Below, piece by piece: positions 44,078 to 54,106 of a stretch of 64,000 nucleotides of DNA. Under the pieces are notes generated by a model. That model was given only the letters and a program-made list of their open reading frames with translations. It did not search any database and had not been told where the DNA came from. Within the stretch, counting starts at the first letter, position 1. Each line of letters starts with the position of its first letter. Location: the NCBI GenBank assembly GCA_002420185.1, contig DIHO01000007.1, forward strand, positions 235,266-299,265, given 5' to 3'. The position numbers and the translations under genes are program-made. This stretch comes from Opitutales bacterium UBA5694 (GTDB taxonomy: Bacteria > Verrucomicrobiota > Verrucomicrobiia > Opitutales > Opitutaceae).

Positions 44078-45520
44078 ATGCAAAAGAACTTCCGAATTCC
44101 CCGCCGCACATTCCTTGCAAAATCAGCGAAAACGGCATTTAGTTTCACCGTTTTACCTTCTTACCTAGCATTGGGTAAGAAGGATCCAGCAGGCAACGTG
44201 CCGCCAAGCCAAAGGCTTAATCTTGGCTGTGTAGGTGTCGGCAATCGTGCTCATTCAGTAATTACGAGTATGTGCAAACAAAAAAACGCCGTACCCGTGG
44301 CATTTGCTGACGTCGACTACTACAATTCCGAACGCGCTGCCCAAACGCTGGCCGCGTTCCCCGATGTCCGGCGGTTTGACGATTTTCGCTTGATGCTGGA
44401 TAATATGGGGGATGATATTGATGCGGTCACCGTCGTTACACCGGATCATACTCACTTTGTCATCGCTCTGGATGCGATGCGTCGCGGGAAACATGTTTAC
44501 GTAGAAAAACCGCTTACCCATACATTTCTCGAATCCGAATTATTGATACAGGCGGAGAAGAAGTACAAGGTCGTTACCCAAATGGGTAACCAGGGGCACA
44601 CCTCCGGAGGAGCTCGCCAATTTCAGCAGCTTCTAAAGGGTGGTGCGATAAAGAACATCAACAAAATCGAAGCGTTCTTCAAACCATTCAAACACCCAGG
44701 TATCTGGTTCTATGAAAAGGGCCAAAGGATAGAGAAATATCCCACTGCCGATAAAATCCCTTCAACCCTCAACTGGGATCTCTGGTGTGGACCGGCGGAG
44801 ATGAAACCGTTTAACAGCTTATATCATCCACAAACCTGGCGAGCATTCTTTCTGTACGGATGCGGGATCTTTGGCGACTGGGGAGCCCACATTCTTGATT
44901 TCCCCCACGACTACCTGAAGCTTGGCCTGCCGACTCGAGTTGAGAAACTGGAGATGCTAGATCATAATAAGATCATCTTTCCGCGACTCTCCAAACTATC
45001 CATGCAATTTCCGAAACGCGGGAATAATCTGCCGGCAGTGGATCTTACTTGGACCGACGGTTATGGAACGAAACCCGTCGTAGACGAACAATACTGGGAC
45101 AAAAATGAAGACGGAACCAGCGTGCATCCAAACTTAAATGACACAGGCTCCACCTTGCTCCACCGCAAGGATGGCAAATTCCTCATTTACCGGGCCAGTC
45201 ACGCAAAACCGTCAAGCCTGCTGCCTAGAATGACCATGAGGGAGTACGAGGCGTACGTGAAGCCTCCAAGAGTGACCCACAACCACCAGGAGAGTTTTGT
45301 ACAGGCGTGCCTTGGCAATGGGAAAACCACTTCACCGTTTAGTATTTCCGGCGAACTGACCCAGTTATTGCATCTCGGAGTCACATGCCAGTATTTGAAC
45401 GAGAGCTTCGACTTCGACCGCAAAAGGAAGCGAGTCCGAGGGAACGCCCGAGCTCAAGCAGTCCTCGATGGCCCAGAGCCCCGAAAAGGCTGGACCGAAT
45501 ACTACAAACCAATCGTTTAA
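44078..45520 (+). CDS. Tat-exported Gfo/Idh/MocA family oxidoreductase
   Basis: 480 aa from the ATG at 44078; a TTG at 44060 adds six residues. Tat signal with RRTFLAKSAKTAF (twin Arg at about 9-10). Rossmann motif GCVGVGNRAH at about 57, the family's EKPLTHT block at about 150, and a C-terminal beta-sheet domain with GCGIFGDWGAHILDFPHDY. Such secreted members are frequent in Verrucomicrobia and Planctomycetes and are thought to oxidise sugars or glycosides at C3, feeding DUF1080-type hydrolases. Substrate unknown. It is followed by a sulfatase 146 bases later. Confidence 0.93.
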   Translation: MQKNFRIPRRTFLAKSAKTAFSFTVLPSYLALGKKDPAGNVPPSQRLNLGCVGVGNRAHSVITSMCKQKNAVPVAFADVDYYNSERAAQTLAAFPDVRRFDDFRLMLDNMGDDIDAVTVVTPDHTHFVIALDAMRRGKHVYVEKPLTHTFLESELLIQAEKKYKVVTQMGNQGHTSGGARQFQQLLKGGAIKNINKIEAFFKPFKHPGIWFYEKGQRIEKYPTADKIPSTLNWDLWCGPAEMKPFNSLYHPQTWRAFFLYGCGIFGDWGAHILDFPHDYLKLGLPTRVEKLEMLDHNKIIFPRLSKLSMQFPKRGNNLPAVDLTWTDGYGTKPVVDEQYWDKNEDGTSVHPNLNDTGSTLLHRKDGKFLIYRASHAKPSSLLPRMTMREYEAYVKPPRVTHNHQESFVQACLGNGKTTSPFSISGELTQLLHLGVTCQYLNESFDFDRKRKRVRGNARAQAVLDGPEPRKGWTEYYKPIV

Positions 45521-45666
45521 TGGACTCGATAAATCCCAACAAAACCGTAGCGGAATCTAGAATATAATATTACCGATTCATTCGAGCCAGGCGGTTGCTT
45601 ATAGACCATGTAGCTCGACGGCCAATTTCGGTTTTATTGTTGGAAATCGAAAAACGGCAAACCCAA

Positions 45667-47160
45667 ATGACTTTAACGATGAAACTGCTAACGATTCTAT
45701 TGTGCCTATGGGGCGCCGCGATTTACGCCGCTAAAAGGCCAAATATAATAATCCTATACGCCGACGATATGGGAGTTGCAGACGTTTCCTATGGCGACAA
45801 GACTGCGCAGATCCAGACGCCGCATCTGGATCGGCTAGCGGCCGAAGGCATGACCTTTACCGATGGGCACAGTTCTTCCGGTATTTGCACGCCGAGCCGT
45901 TTCGCGATGCTTACCGGGCAGCATCACTGGCGACGCTTTCATGGGATTGCTCAGGCATTCGGCGGACCCGTTTTCGAGCCAGGCGATTTTACAATCGCTG
46001 AGATGTTCAAGAAAAAGGGGTACCGAACCGCCGCTTTCGGCAAGTGGCACCTTGGCTGGGACTTCGACGCAATCCGCAAAGCCGGCGTAGAAAAGAAGGA
46101 CTGGCCCAAAGCCGAATCCTACGATTGGACGAAGCGCTTTCCGGGCGGGCCACTCGAGCGCGGTTTCGATCACTATTTCGGCGACGGAACGATCAATTTT
46201 CCGCCTTACTGCTGGATTGAAAACGACCGCTTCTTGACCACCCCGAACCAGCCGGTCATCAAATCAATACCATTGGCCGGCGGCGGTACATTCCGCCCGG
46301 GACCGATGGCCGCGAGCTGGAATCCCTACGATATCCTTCCGACCGTCACCCAAAAAACTATCGATTGGATTTCGAAGCAGAAATCCGATCAGCCGTTTTT
46401 CGTCTACCTCGCGTTCAACTCCCCACACTACCCGATCGTGCCTAACAGGGAATTCCACGGGAAATCGAAGGCCGGTTACTACGGTGACTTCGTTATCGAG
46501 ACCGATGCCATGGTAGGCAAAGTCCTCGCGGTGCTTGAAACAAGCGGCTTGGCCGAAAATACGATCGTCGTTTTTTCTGCCGACAATGGAGCCGAAACGC
46601 ACGCCTTCGAACGGCTGGAAGTCTTTGGTCAATGGAGCTCCGGAAAATTCCGCGGCGTGAAACGTGATCTCTACGAAGGCGGTCACCGTATTCCCTTTAT
46701 CGTTCGCTGGCCTGGCCAAATCGAGGCAGGCGCCGTTTCCGATGAAGTCGTAAGCCAGGTCGATCTAGCAGCAACCTTCGCCAGCATAATAGACTACTCC
46801 ATTGGCAAGGACGAAGCTATCGACAGCTATAATCTATTGCCCATACTCACGGGTGAGAATTATAATCGACCATTGCGAACCGCCACGGTGCAGAACACAT
46901 CTGCTGGCAAGTTCGCCTTACGCCAAGGCGATTGGGTGTTGATCGATACCGCCTCGGGATCTGCTCGGGCAGAGCCGGAAACCTATTTGCAATACTTCGG
47001 ATTGAAAGACTACGGTAGCGACAACCCCGGACTCTTGTTCAATCTCAAGACCGACCCCGGCCAATCCAGGAATCTCTACGCCCAGCACCCCAAGAAAGTC
47101 GAAAACATGCGCAGCCTTCTCAGGCGCTACATAAACGGCGAACCCTGCGCTCCACGTTGA
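45667..47160 (+). CDS. Secreted type I sulfatase
   Basis: 497 aa from the ATG at 45667 (in-frame ATG at 45679 also possible) so that the signal peptide MKLLTILLCLWGAAIYA is at the start. Hydrolyses sulfate esters, probably on algal or other polysaccharides. Metal-binding YADDMG at about 35, the formylglycine motif ICTPSR at about 75 (matured by a sulfatase-modifying enzyme not seen here), KWHLG at about 130 and the late metal site FSADNGAE at about 305. Every catalytic residue I can check is intact. By eye it has a higher G+C content than its neighbours, so it may have arrived recently. Confidence 0.95.
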   Translation: MTLTMKLLTILLCLWGAAIYAAKRPNIIILYADDMGVADVSYGDKTAQIQTPHLDRLAAEGMTFTDGHSSSGICTPSRFAMLTGQHHWRRFHGIAQAFGGPVFEPGDFTIAEMFKKKGYRTAAFGKWHLGWDFDAIRKAGVEKKDWPKAESYDWTKRFPGGPLERGFDHYFGDGTINFPPYCWIENDRFLTTPNQPVIKSIPLAGGGTFRPGPMAASWNPYDILPTVTQKTIDWISKQKSDQPFFVYLAFNSPHYPIVPNREFHGKSKAGYYGDFVIETDAMVGKVLAVLETSGLAENTIVVFSADNGAETHAFERLEVFGQWSSGKFRGVKRDLYEGGHRIPFIVRWPGQIEAGAVSDEVVSQVDLAATFASIIDYSIGKDEAIDSYNLLPILTGENYNRPLRTATVQNTSAGKFALRQGDWVLIDTASGSARAEPETYLQYFGLKDYGSDNPGLLFNLKTDPGQSRNLYAQHPKKVENMRSLLRRYINGEPCAPR

Positions 47161-47164
47161 CTCT

Positions 47165-47874
47165 TTAGGTACAGAGAATCGAGCCCCGACGTGTACGGGG
47201 CAACAACCGGTACATTGTATCCACTTTTAAATACTGAACGAATCGTCTTGGCTTTCCATTTACCTGATCCGATCGGTAGAAACCTGTTTTCCAAGGTCTT
47301 GAGATCTAAAATCTCCTTATCCGCATGCGATTTAAATTGAGTTACAGCATGTAGGCATCATCATCGCCTTGTATCCGGCAAAACGATCCATCTCGTCGCG
47401 AGCGTGATGGAAGTTGTAGACTATGCTCACGTTGTCTAAGCCCTTCGCGTGCAGGGCTAGAAAAACTACGCCCAACTTCTCCGGATTCCCATCCCAATTA
47501 CGATGATTGTACAGTCCCAATTAACTACCTAGCTTCCTAGTCCGCTTAACCGATGGCAGCATGAACTCAGCAGCCGCGACGATCTGCTCTTTTTGAGTAT
47601 CCGCCTTCGGCGGGGGACAGGTCTCCCTAGTCTGTGGACTCATTCCGTATTTCTCGAAAAGTCCAAACGCTTCTTCACTCTCATTCCAAAAAGCGAAATA
47701 ATCGATCCCGTTAGCTTGGCATTGCCAAATCTCAATTCCTTTCCAACTTACATCCAGGTACCAGCGAGGCGTACCCAAGACCTCAGCTATCTGCAGAGCT
47801 CGCAGCTCTCCGAAAGCCAAGTTATTCAGCTCACGGAGATCGTGTTTCGTATCGTGCAATTCTTATTCGCCTGA
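47165..47874 (-). pseudogene. TIM-barrel sugar phosphate isomerase/epimerase, inactivated
   Basis: The frame 47859-47521 (SWKGIEIWQCQANGIDYFAFWN, FEKYGMSPQ, LPSVKRTRKLGS) continues directly after a TAA at 47521-47523 into LGLYNHRNWDGNPEKL, GVVFLALHAKGLDNVSIVYN and FHHARDEMDRF, the classic xylose-isomerase-like TIM-barrel pattern (LYNHG.W.G.P...NVGIVYNFHH.HD.IDRF). In another frame further on is DLKTLENRFLPIGSG and IRSVFKSGYNVPVV, the family's usual end. So one nonsense codon and one frameshift break a nearly complete gene. The downstream end reaches the 3' end of the sulfatase. Confidence 0.78.
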
Positions 47875-48146
47875 CGAGCGGTGCATGTAGTGCCAGTTCA
47901 ATCTGCAACCCCCATCCCTGAATCAAATCGGAACCGTTGATCATCGGTCAACTTAGAGATTCTACCAAGCTTGAATCAATTCTAAAAACCTACCGCCCCA
48001 CTAAGCGGGTCGATTATTTCGCGGTGCATGAAGAACAACTGAATCAGGGCGTGCTTTATTAAAAGACAGCGATCCAAATAATAGGCTTATTTGATTGGCA
48101 TTCCGACTATGCTACCTTCAATCACTGCGTTATAATAAATTACTCT

Positions 48147-50162
48147 ATGAACTATTCTCTTTCCCGATCCCTTCGGGTTTCCTTGCTCCTCATTGCCTCA
48201 GTCTTTTGCCCGACAATGACCCTTGCGGAGCATCATCAGCCAAATATTATTTTCATTCTAGTTGATGACCTCGGCTGGGGAGACCTAGGCGTCTTTTATC
48301 AAAACGAACGCGAGCAAAGCCGCAAACATGCTACGCCGAAGCTCGATCAGTTTGCCACAGAGGGTATGCAATTACGCCAGCACTATTGCCCAGCGCCGGT
48401 CTGCGCCCCATCTCGTGCATCTCTCCTTTCTGGGCGACACCAGGGGCATGAGCCTATTCGGGACAATCAATTTGATAAAGCCCTGGCCGACTCCCACAAT
48501 CTGGGGACCATTCTCAAGCAAGCAGGTTACCGCACCGCGATGGTCGGTAAATATGGTCTGCCTGGAGGGGATCGTGAAAAATACGATCGGGACCAATGGG
48601 TAGCCTATCCCACCCTTCGGGGATTTGACGAATTCTTCGGCTATGTAAAACACCGCGATGGCCACACTCAATACCCGGGCAACGACTATCTCAGAGGTGA
48701 CTCGGAGCTACACAGAACAGGCAAACCCATCTTTCACAACGAACAGCGTCTGGATAAAGAATTGGCTGGCTCCTACACTACGGACTTGTTCACAGCGTTT
48801 GCTAAGAAATGGATCGTAGATCACAGAGAGGCGAAACCTGAACAACCCTTCTTCATGTATTTGGCGCACAGCACTCCTCACGCTGCTTTGCATGTTCCTT
48901 CCAAAGCGTATCCAGAAGGTGGAGGCATAGAGGGCGGCGTGCAATGGATCGGTAAATCCGGAAAAATGATTAATACAATTGGATATACAATCGATTCCTG
49001 GCTTCACCCGGACTATGCCCAGCAGGACTGGACTGAGCAGGAGAAGCGCTTCGCCACGATGGTTCGTCGAATTGACTCTTCGGTAGGCGACGTGATTCAA
49101 ACCCTGAAGGATCTCGGTATCGATGAAGATACGCTGGTGGTGTTTACCAGCGACAATGGCCCGCATCGCGAAAGCTACATCGAAGGTCTTACATACAAGG
49201 CCAGCTCCTTCGATTCCTTCGGACCTTTCCACGGCATCAAACGAGATGTATTGGAGGGGGGTATACGCATGCCAACTCTGGTTCGTTGGCCTGGACGCAT
49301 TCCAGTGCAATCCATCAACTCCACCCCTTCCCAATTTCATGATTGGCTGCCTACTCTGGCCAACGTATCGGGCCTAGCAGCGCCAGCCATTTCCGATGGC
49401 GTTTCCCTCCTCCCAGTTCTATCTGGCGAAGGGACCGCTCGCGAGAGTACTATATATGTCGAGTACCTTAACACTAGCAATACACCCGCTTATGCTGAAT
49501 TTGCCCCGTATCACCAGAATCGAGTGCGTCAGCAAATGCAGGTTGTATTCGTTGATGGATACAAGGGAATTCGTACAGGTATTGAAAGCCACGCGGATGA
49601 TTTTATGATTTTCGATGTCGAAAACGACGTGCGTGAAAGCATGGATCTTTCAGGAAGCAATGAGTACTTCACCACGCTCCAACAGCGGATGAAGGATCGA
49701 GTTCTTCGAATTCGTCGACCAAGTGAAAGTGCCCCTCGTCCTTACGACAATGCTCCCATCCCCGGAATCGATACAGTTCCGAATATAATTCGTGTAGAAT
49801 GGAAAACTTACCAGGGCCCCTTTAACTGGGTTCCTCAAACCTTTGGCCTCAAAGTAGCAAAAAGTGGGTCATCGTCCAATATAGATGTATCCAAACTGGA
49901 TATCGAAAAAGGAGGGGTAGCAGAGTTCAAAGGCTTCGTAACCATCGAAGCTTTAGGAGAATACCAATTCAACGTTGAGTCAGATGGCGGGGCTATTCTT
50001 CGTCTGCACGAGGCGGTAGTGGTCGACAATGAATCTGTTGCCAATGGCATCCGCACAACCCAGGGAAAGGTGCTTTTAGAAAAAGGAACGCACCCCTATA
50101 CATTGACCTATCTTCGAGGTTCGGAGCAGATAGCAAAGCTGTCATTTTCTCATTCGAAGTAA
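48147..50162 (+). CDS. Secreted sulfatase with C-terminal PA14-like domain
   Basis: 671 aa. Signal peptide (residues 1-27, cut near TLA-EHH). Sulfatase domain with VDDLGWGD at about 38-45, the formylglycine motif VCAPSR at about 90, GKYG at about 138 and TSDNGPHRE at about 335. From about residue 540 an extra beta-rich domain follows (WKTYQGPFNWVPQ...GEYQFNVESDGGAILRLH...GTHPYTLTYLRG), which looks like a PA14/carbohydrate-binding module, so it may bind its polysaccharide. Such domain additions occur in many Bacteroidetes and Verrucomicrobia sulfatases. Intact catalytic residues. Confidence 0.93.
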   Translation: MNYSLSRSLRVSLLLIASVFCPTMTLAEHHQPNIIFILVDDLGWGDLGVFYQNEREQSRKHATPKLDQFATEGMQLRQHYCPAPVCAPSRASLLSGRHQGHEPIRDNQFDKALADSHNLGTILKQAGYRTAMVGKYGLPGGDREKYDRDQWVAYPTLRGFDEFFGYVKHRDGHTQYPGNDYLRGDSELHRTGKPIFHNEQRLDKELAGSYTTDLFTAFAKKWIVDHREAKPEQPFFMYLAHSTPHAALHVPSKAYPEGGGIEGGVQWIGKSGKMINTIGYTIDSWLHPDYAQQDWTEQEKRFATMVRRIDSSVGDVIQTLKDLGIDEDTLVVFTSDNGPHRESYIEGLTYKASSFDSFGPFHGIKRDVLEGGIRMPTLVRWPGRIPVQSINSTPSQFHDWLPTLANVSGLAAPAISDGVSLLPVLSGEGTARESTIYVEYLNTSNTPAYAEFAPYHQNRVRQQMQVVFVDGYKGIRTGIESHADDFMIFDVENDVRESMDLSGSNEYFTTLQQRMKDRVLRIRRPSESAPRPYDNAPIPGIDTVPNIIRVEWKTYQGPFNWVPQTFGLKVAKSGSSSNIDVSKLDIEKGGVAEFKGFVTIEALGEYQFNVESDGGAILRLHEAVVVDNESVANGIRTTQGKVLLEKGTHPYTLTYLRGSEQIAKLSFSHSK

Positions 50163-50939
<777 letters not shown>

Positions 50940-50960
50940 ATAGTTGCACGAGATTAAGAA

Positions 50961-50988
50961 GGGATAGGCACAGAATCCCTACTGTCAA
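50961..50988 (-). promoter_or_regulatory. Promoter of tRNA-Ser
   Basis: Minus strand: TTGACA (perfect -35), a 16-base spacer and TATCCC as a weak -10, 21 bases before the tRNA 5' end. Confidence 0.6.
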
Positions 50989-51380
50989 CGCTCCGTTTTA
51001 TATAATCCGACACCAACAAAGTATTTCAGGAAACCAACGATTTCCAAGGGCAGAAACCCTTTCCATCTCCCGAAATCGGGATGTGGTTATTTTGACCCGG
51101 ATGGTACGCCACTTGATTATTCAAGTATTATTATCAAGATTTCAGGTCTTGCTTCGTGCACCACTCGAACAGCCTTACGGCTTTATCAATGGAGTCCTAC
51201 TTTCGTCCATTGCGGTATCCCTGAAAAATATTGATACCGATCAGCGGTGCGTCACCGACTTACCTGCAAATACTCAGCATCCTCTTGGCCCACCCGATTT
51301 GAGCTCTCCTTTTAAAGCTCATTTATCGCATTTTCCGGCTCAGTGCTTGTGGCAATCGATCAGAAGATAACTTCGGCGGT
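50989..51380. other. Region without a supported gene
   Basis: A plus-strand frame of 95 codons at 51083-51370 has no recognisable features. Another frame contains FDPDGTPLDYSSIIIKIS before several stops. Both are probably decay products; I cannot support a gene. Confidence 0.4.
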
Positions 51381-52583
51381 TCAATGTTCCAGCCTGAAAC
51401 TTTCTCCCAGGTCATTTATTACTTCGGTCCTCTGAATCGTTCTCTTCGCAGTCCAGGCATAAGGGCATTGCTTTCTGAAGGGAGGCACGCTCGGCATGGA
51501 CAATCGTTGATAATCAGGTCCTTCCGCGTGCATTTTCATCGCAGGAGCAAGATCCGCACCGGCACCCGTGACTCGCAGCTTCTGCCTCTCTCCCTCAAAA
51601 CAAAGCCCAAACAATGTTGGGCCCAGGTCGAGCAGCGAGATGAGCAATGGATCACGACGGGAATTTGAGAAAAATTTTGGCCAAGAAAATAGTAAAGGAA
51701 CCCTGACCGACTCCTCGTGGGGCCAGCCTTTTCGGAACTGCCCATGAGAACCATGCATGTCCCCATGAGCTGAGGTAAAAACGAACACGGTATTCTCCCA
51801 ATCCGTATTTTCCTTCAAGAAAGAAACCAGGCTTCCAATGGCTCGATCAGTCGCCTCAATATGAGCATAATAGCCCGATAGTTCCTCTCTCGCGATGGAG
51901 CGAATTTCGAAAACGTCCGGAACTTCCTCAGGAAGAATCAACGATTCGGGGTCAATGGGACTCACTCCTGAAGCAGCCTCTCCGTAAGGGGGATGCGGGG
52001 CATCCAGACTCAGAAAAGCAAACACAGGCTTATCGCAATTTCGCTTTTTTAAATAATTCCTGCAAAGATCCACAACCACATCAGATTGGTAGCCCTCTAT
52101 TTTCTTTGGAGGTCCAATTTTGGAACCATGATAATACCCGTCATTGAGTAGAAACCCCGATTCAAACCCTTCCCAATAGGAGAAACCACCTCTCCGGTTC
52201 TCAGGGACTTCGACTAGCGCATGTTCAATACCCACTACGGGAGCCTTTCGATCTCTCTCGAAAAGCTGCCACTTGCCAAAGAACGCAGTGTCATATCCCT
52301 GATCCTGATACAAATTCGCCAAGGTCTGGGTATTCTCTGGTAAGGGGTCATAGTAACCGGCGATTCCATTATCAGGACAAGCGATACCAGTCAGAAAGGC
52401 AGCCCTTGCAAAAACGCCAAAAGGGTGAGGCGTGACCGCTTGAAAAAAGTCAATCGACTCTTCTGCCAATGAGTCGAGGAAGGGAGTGCTCGCATTACCG
52501 TCCCCACCATACCCTGTAGATTGAGCCCTCCACTGAGTGGTCATAACTACCACTACATTCGGATTCCTGTTCTGAGAACTCAT
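51381..52583 (-). CDS. Sulfatase-fold protein lacking all catalytic residues (pseudoenzyme)
   Basis: 400 aa, ATG at 52583, uninterrupted. The order of family blocks is complete, but each active-site residue is changed. Metal-binding Asp: VVVMTTQWRAQ where VVV-TDQ.R is normal (D to T). Formylglycine motif: HPFGVFARAAFLTG instead of .P.C.PSRAS-LTG (C to G, P to F, S to A). GKWQLF instead of GKWHLG (H to Q). Late metal site: FTSAHGDMHG instead of FTSDHGDMLG (D to A). LDAPHPPY and the fold-forming parts remain. There is no signal peptide, so the protein should stay in the cytoplasm. Probably a non-enzymatic paralogue, such as a binding or regulatory protein; an early pseudogene would be expected to have stops. 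Divergent from a GNAT gene. Confidence 0.85.
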   Translation of the reverse strand: MSSQNRNPNVVVVMTTQWRAQSTGYGGDGNASTPFLDSLAEESIDFFQAVTPHPFGVFARAAFLTGIACPDNGIAGYYDPLPENTQTLANLYQDQGYDTAFFGKWQLFERDRKAPVVGIEHALVEVPENRRGGFSYWEGFESGFLLNDGYYHGSKIGPPKKIEGYQSDVVVDLCRNYLKKRNCDKPVFAFLSLDAPHPPYGEAASGVSPIDPESLILPEEVPDVFEIRSIAREELSGYYAHIEATDRAIGSLVSFLKENTDWENTVFVFTSAHGDMHGSHGQFRKGWPHEESVRVPLLFSWPKFFSNSRRDPLLISLLDLGPTLFGLCFEGERQKLRVTGAGADLAPAMKMHAEGPDYQRLSMPSVPPFRKQCPYAWTAKRTIQRTEVINDLGESFRLEH

Positions 52584-52644
52584 CAGTGGAGAACTTCAGC
52601 GTTCGGCTATTGATATCGCAAGAGAAATTGAGCACGTTCCTCGC

Positions 52645-53142
52645 ATGCAGCCCACTATCGAAAATCCAGTTATTCGTCCCGCAGAGAAAAATGACGTTCC
52701 AAGAATATTCGCCATGATCGGAGCAATCGCGGAATATGAAAAGCTCGCCCATCAAATTGAAGTGACTGAGCCTGTTCTAGAAGAAAGTCTATTTTCGGAT
52801 AATCCTGCCGCACGAGCCTTAGTAGCAACTGTAGACAATTACGCGATAGGATACGCGATTTTCTTCTACAATTTTTCTACTTTCATCGGAAAGAAAGGCA
52901 TTTATCTAGAAGATATTTACGTGGAAAATGAATACAGGGGCAAGGGTGTTGGAGATAAACTCTTTAGAGAGGTTGCGGGGATCGCTCTTAGCGAAGGCTG
53001 TTCTCGCATGGAGTGGGTTGCCCTTGACTGGAACCAATCCGCAATTGATTTCTATAGATCCCGCGGGGCCAATAAATTGGAGGAATGGAGACTTTTCCGA
53101 TTCAATCGCTCTGACCTTGAAGCCCTTTCAAACTCCCAATAG
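52645..53142 (+). CDS. GNAT family N-acetyltransferase (SAT-like)
   Basis: 165 aa. The acetyl-CoA-binding pattern EYRGKGVGDKLFREVAGIA at about residue 97 (R-G-x-G-x-G) and the block YLEDIYVENEYRGKG resemble spermidine/diamine N-acetyltransferases (SSAT), which begin IRPA...D...I..MI..LAEYE as here. The conserved WNQSAIDFYRSRGA follows. Acetylates a polyamine or related amine, though the substrate is inferred. It begins 61 bases from the divergent sulfatase-fold gene. Confidence 0.88.
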   Translation: MQPTIENPVIRPAEKNDVPRIFAMIGAIAEYEKLAHQIEVTEPVLEESLFSDNPAARALVATVDNYAIGYAIFFYNFSTFIGKKGIYLEDIYVENEYRGKGVGDKLFREVAGIALSEGCSRMEWVALDWNQSAIDFYRSRGANKLEEWRLFRFNRSDLEALSNSQ

Positions 53143-53540
53143 ATAATTCGATGAGGGGTCTGAGTAGCATTACCTGGATTACCAGCCTTTATCTAGATGC
53201 TCCCCGAGAAGACACGAAAATGAGAGGGACCTTGTCGAATATGCGATGAAAAGCGTACCTCGGTCACAATATCGTATTCAAATCTTGAATTTTTTCGAAA
53301 TTTGACCTAAACTGAGTCCAGCTTAGAGATCGTGCCAGTGGAAATGTATCGAGAAAAAAGTCTTCCACTGGAGCGACATCTCATAAAGCCAGAGCCGAAG
53401 CTTGGCGACTTCTTAATCCCCGTTTAAGAGCAGGGGTCAATCGGTCTCCCTGAACCAGCAAGCCTATAGATATAAGATTCGATTCAAGCGGTTATCCCAA
53501 AACGCTCGAAACCTGATACAGTCGCCTATAAGTACTCAAT

Positions 53541-53936
53541 TCACCTGCATCCAAAAGAGATTTGACTGCAGAATCTCGGATTCTCGAGCAACCCAGCGAG
53601 AGACCTAAGGTGAGCATTGGACAACCCAACTACTAGAATTCCGGGCTGAGCCGAGTAATCAGACAAGGGTATATCTTTTAGGGCTGCATCCAAGAAAGGA
53701 TCCCAAACTCCTCAATGGTACAATACAGAGTTCTCCTCTTTTGCTTGGCTCAGAATCTCGTCAGGCAACTCCCATTCGGCTGCCAGATTCAATTTCGCCT
53801 CCTCAAGGTTCATTTCAGCGATTCCCCAATTCTCTTCTTCGATGACTGTCTGGCCCAAATCGATAAAGGACTCTGATCGGGCTCCAGCCTCAGACAGTAT
53901 CGAGCGAGATATTGACTTGAATCTCGAAGGAATCAT
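53541..53936 (-). pseudogene. Decayed gene with possible HDOD-like segment
   Basis: The minus-strand frame from 53936 reads ...LGQTVIEEENWGIAEMNL, EEAKLNLAAEWELPDEIL and stops at 53712 (TGA). The same frame then continues with GVWDPFLDAALKDIPLSDYS, GILVVGLSNAHLRSLAGLL until another stop at 53541. LAAEWELPDEIL resembles the HDOD pattern LA..W.LPEEI, a weak hint. No start or full domain. The rest of 53143-53540 shows no gene. Confidence 0.4.
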
Positions 53937-54106
53937 TCAGCCCACCCCAATAATCGATAGACCCAAGACCAGTGGAACAAGGTTTCCATCGATCTCACCA
54001 CGGCTACTATAATTTAGGAGCGTTATTAATAATATCGCAAATTCTCCCATCGAAAGAATTTGCTCTAGCCTCGGTTGGAGTTTTGCCTAGGCCTAAACGA
54101 AGACCT

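Noticed and set aside
47183..47201. Strong hairpin GCCCCG-7 nt-CGGGGC after the sulfatase
   Set aside because: No T run on either side, and it lies in the tail of the sugar isomerase pseudogene, so I do not call a terminator.
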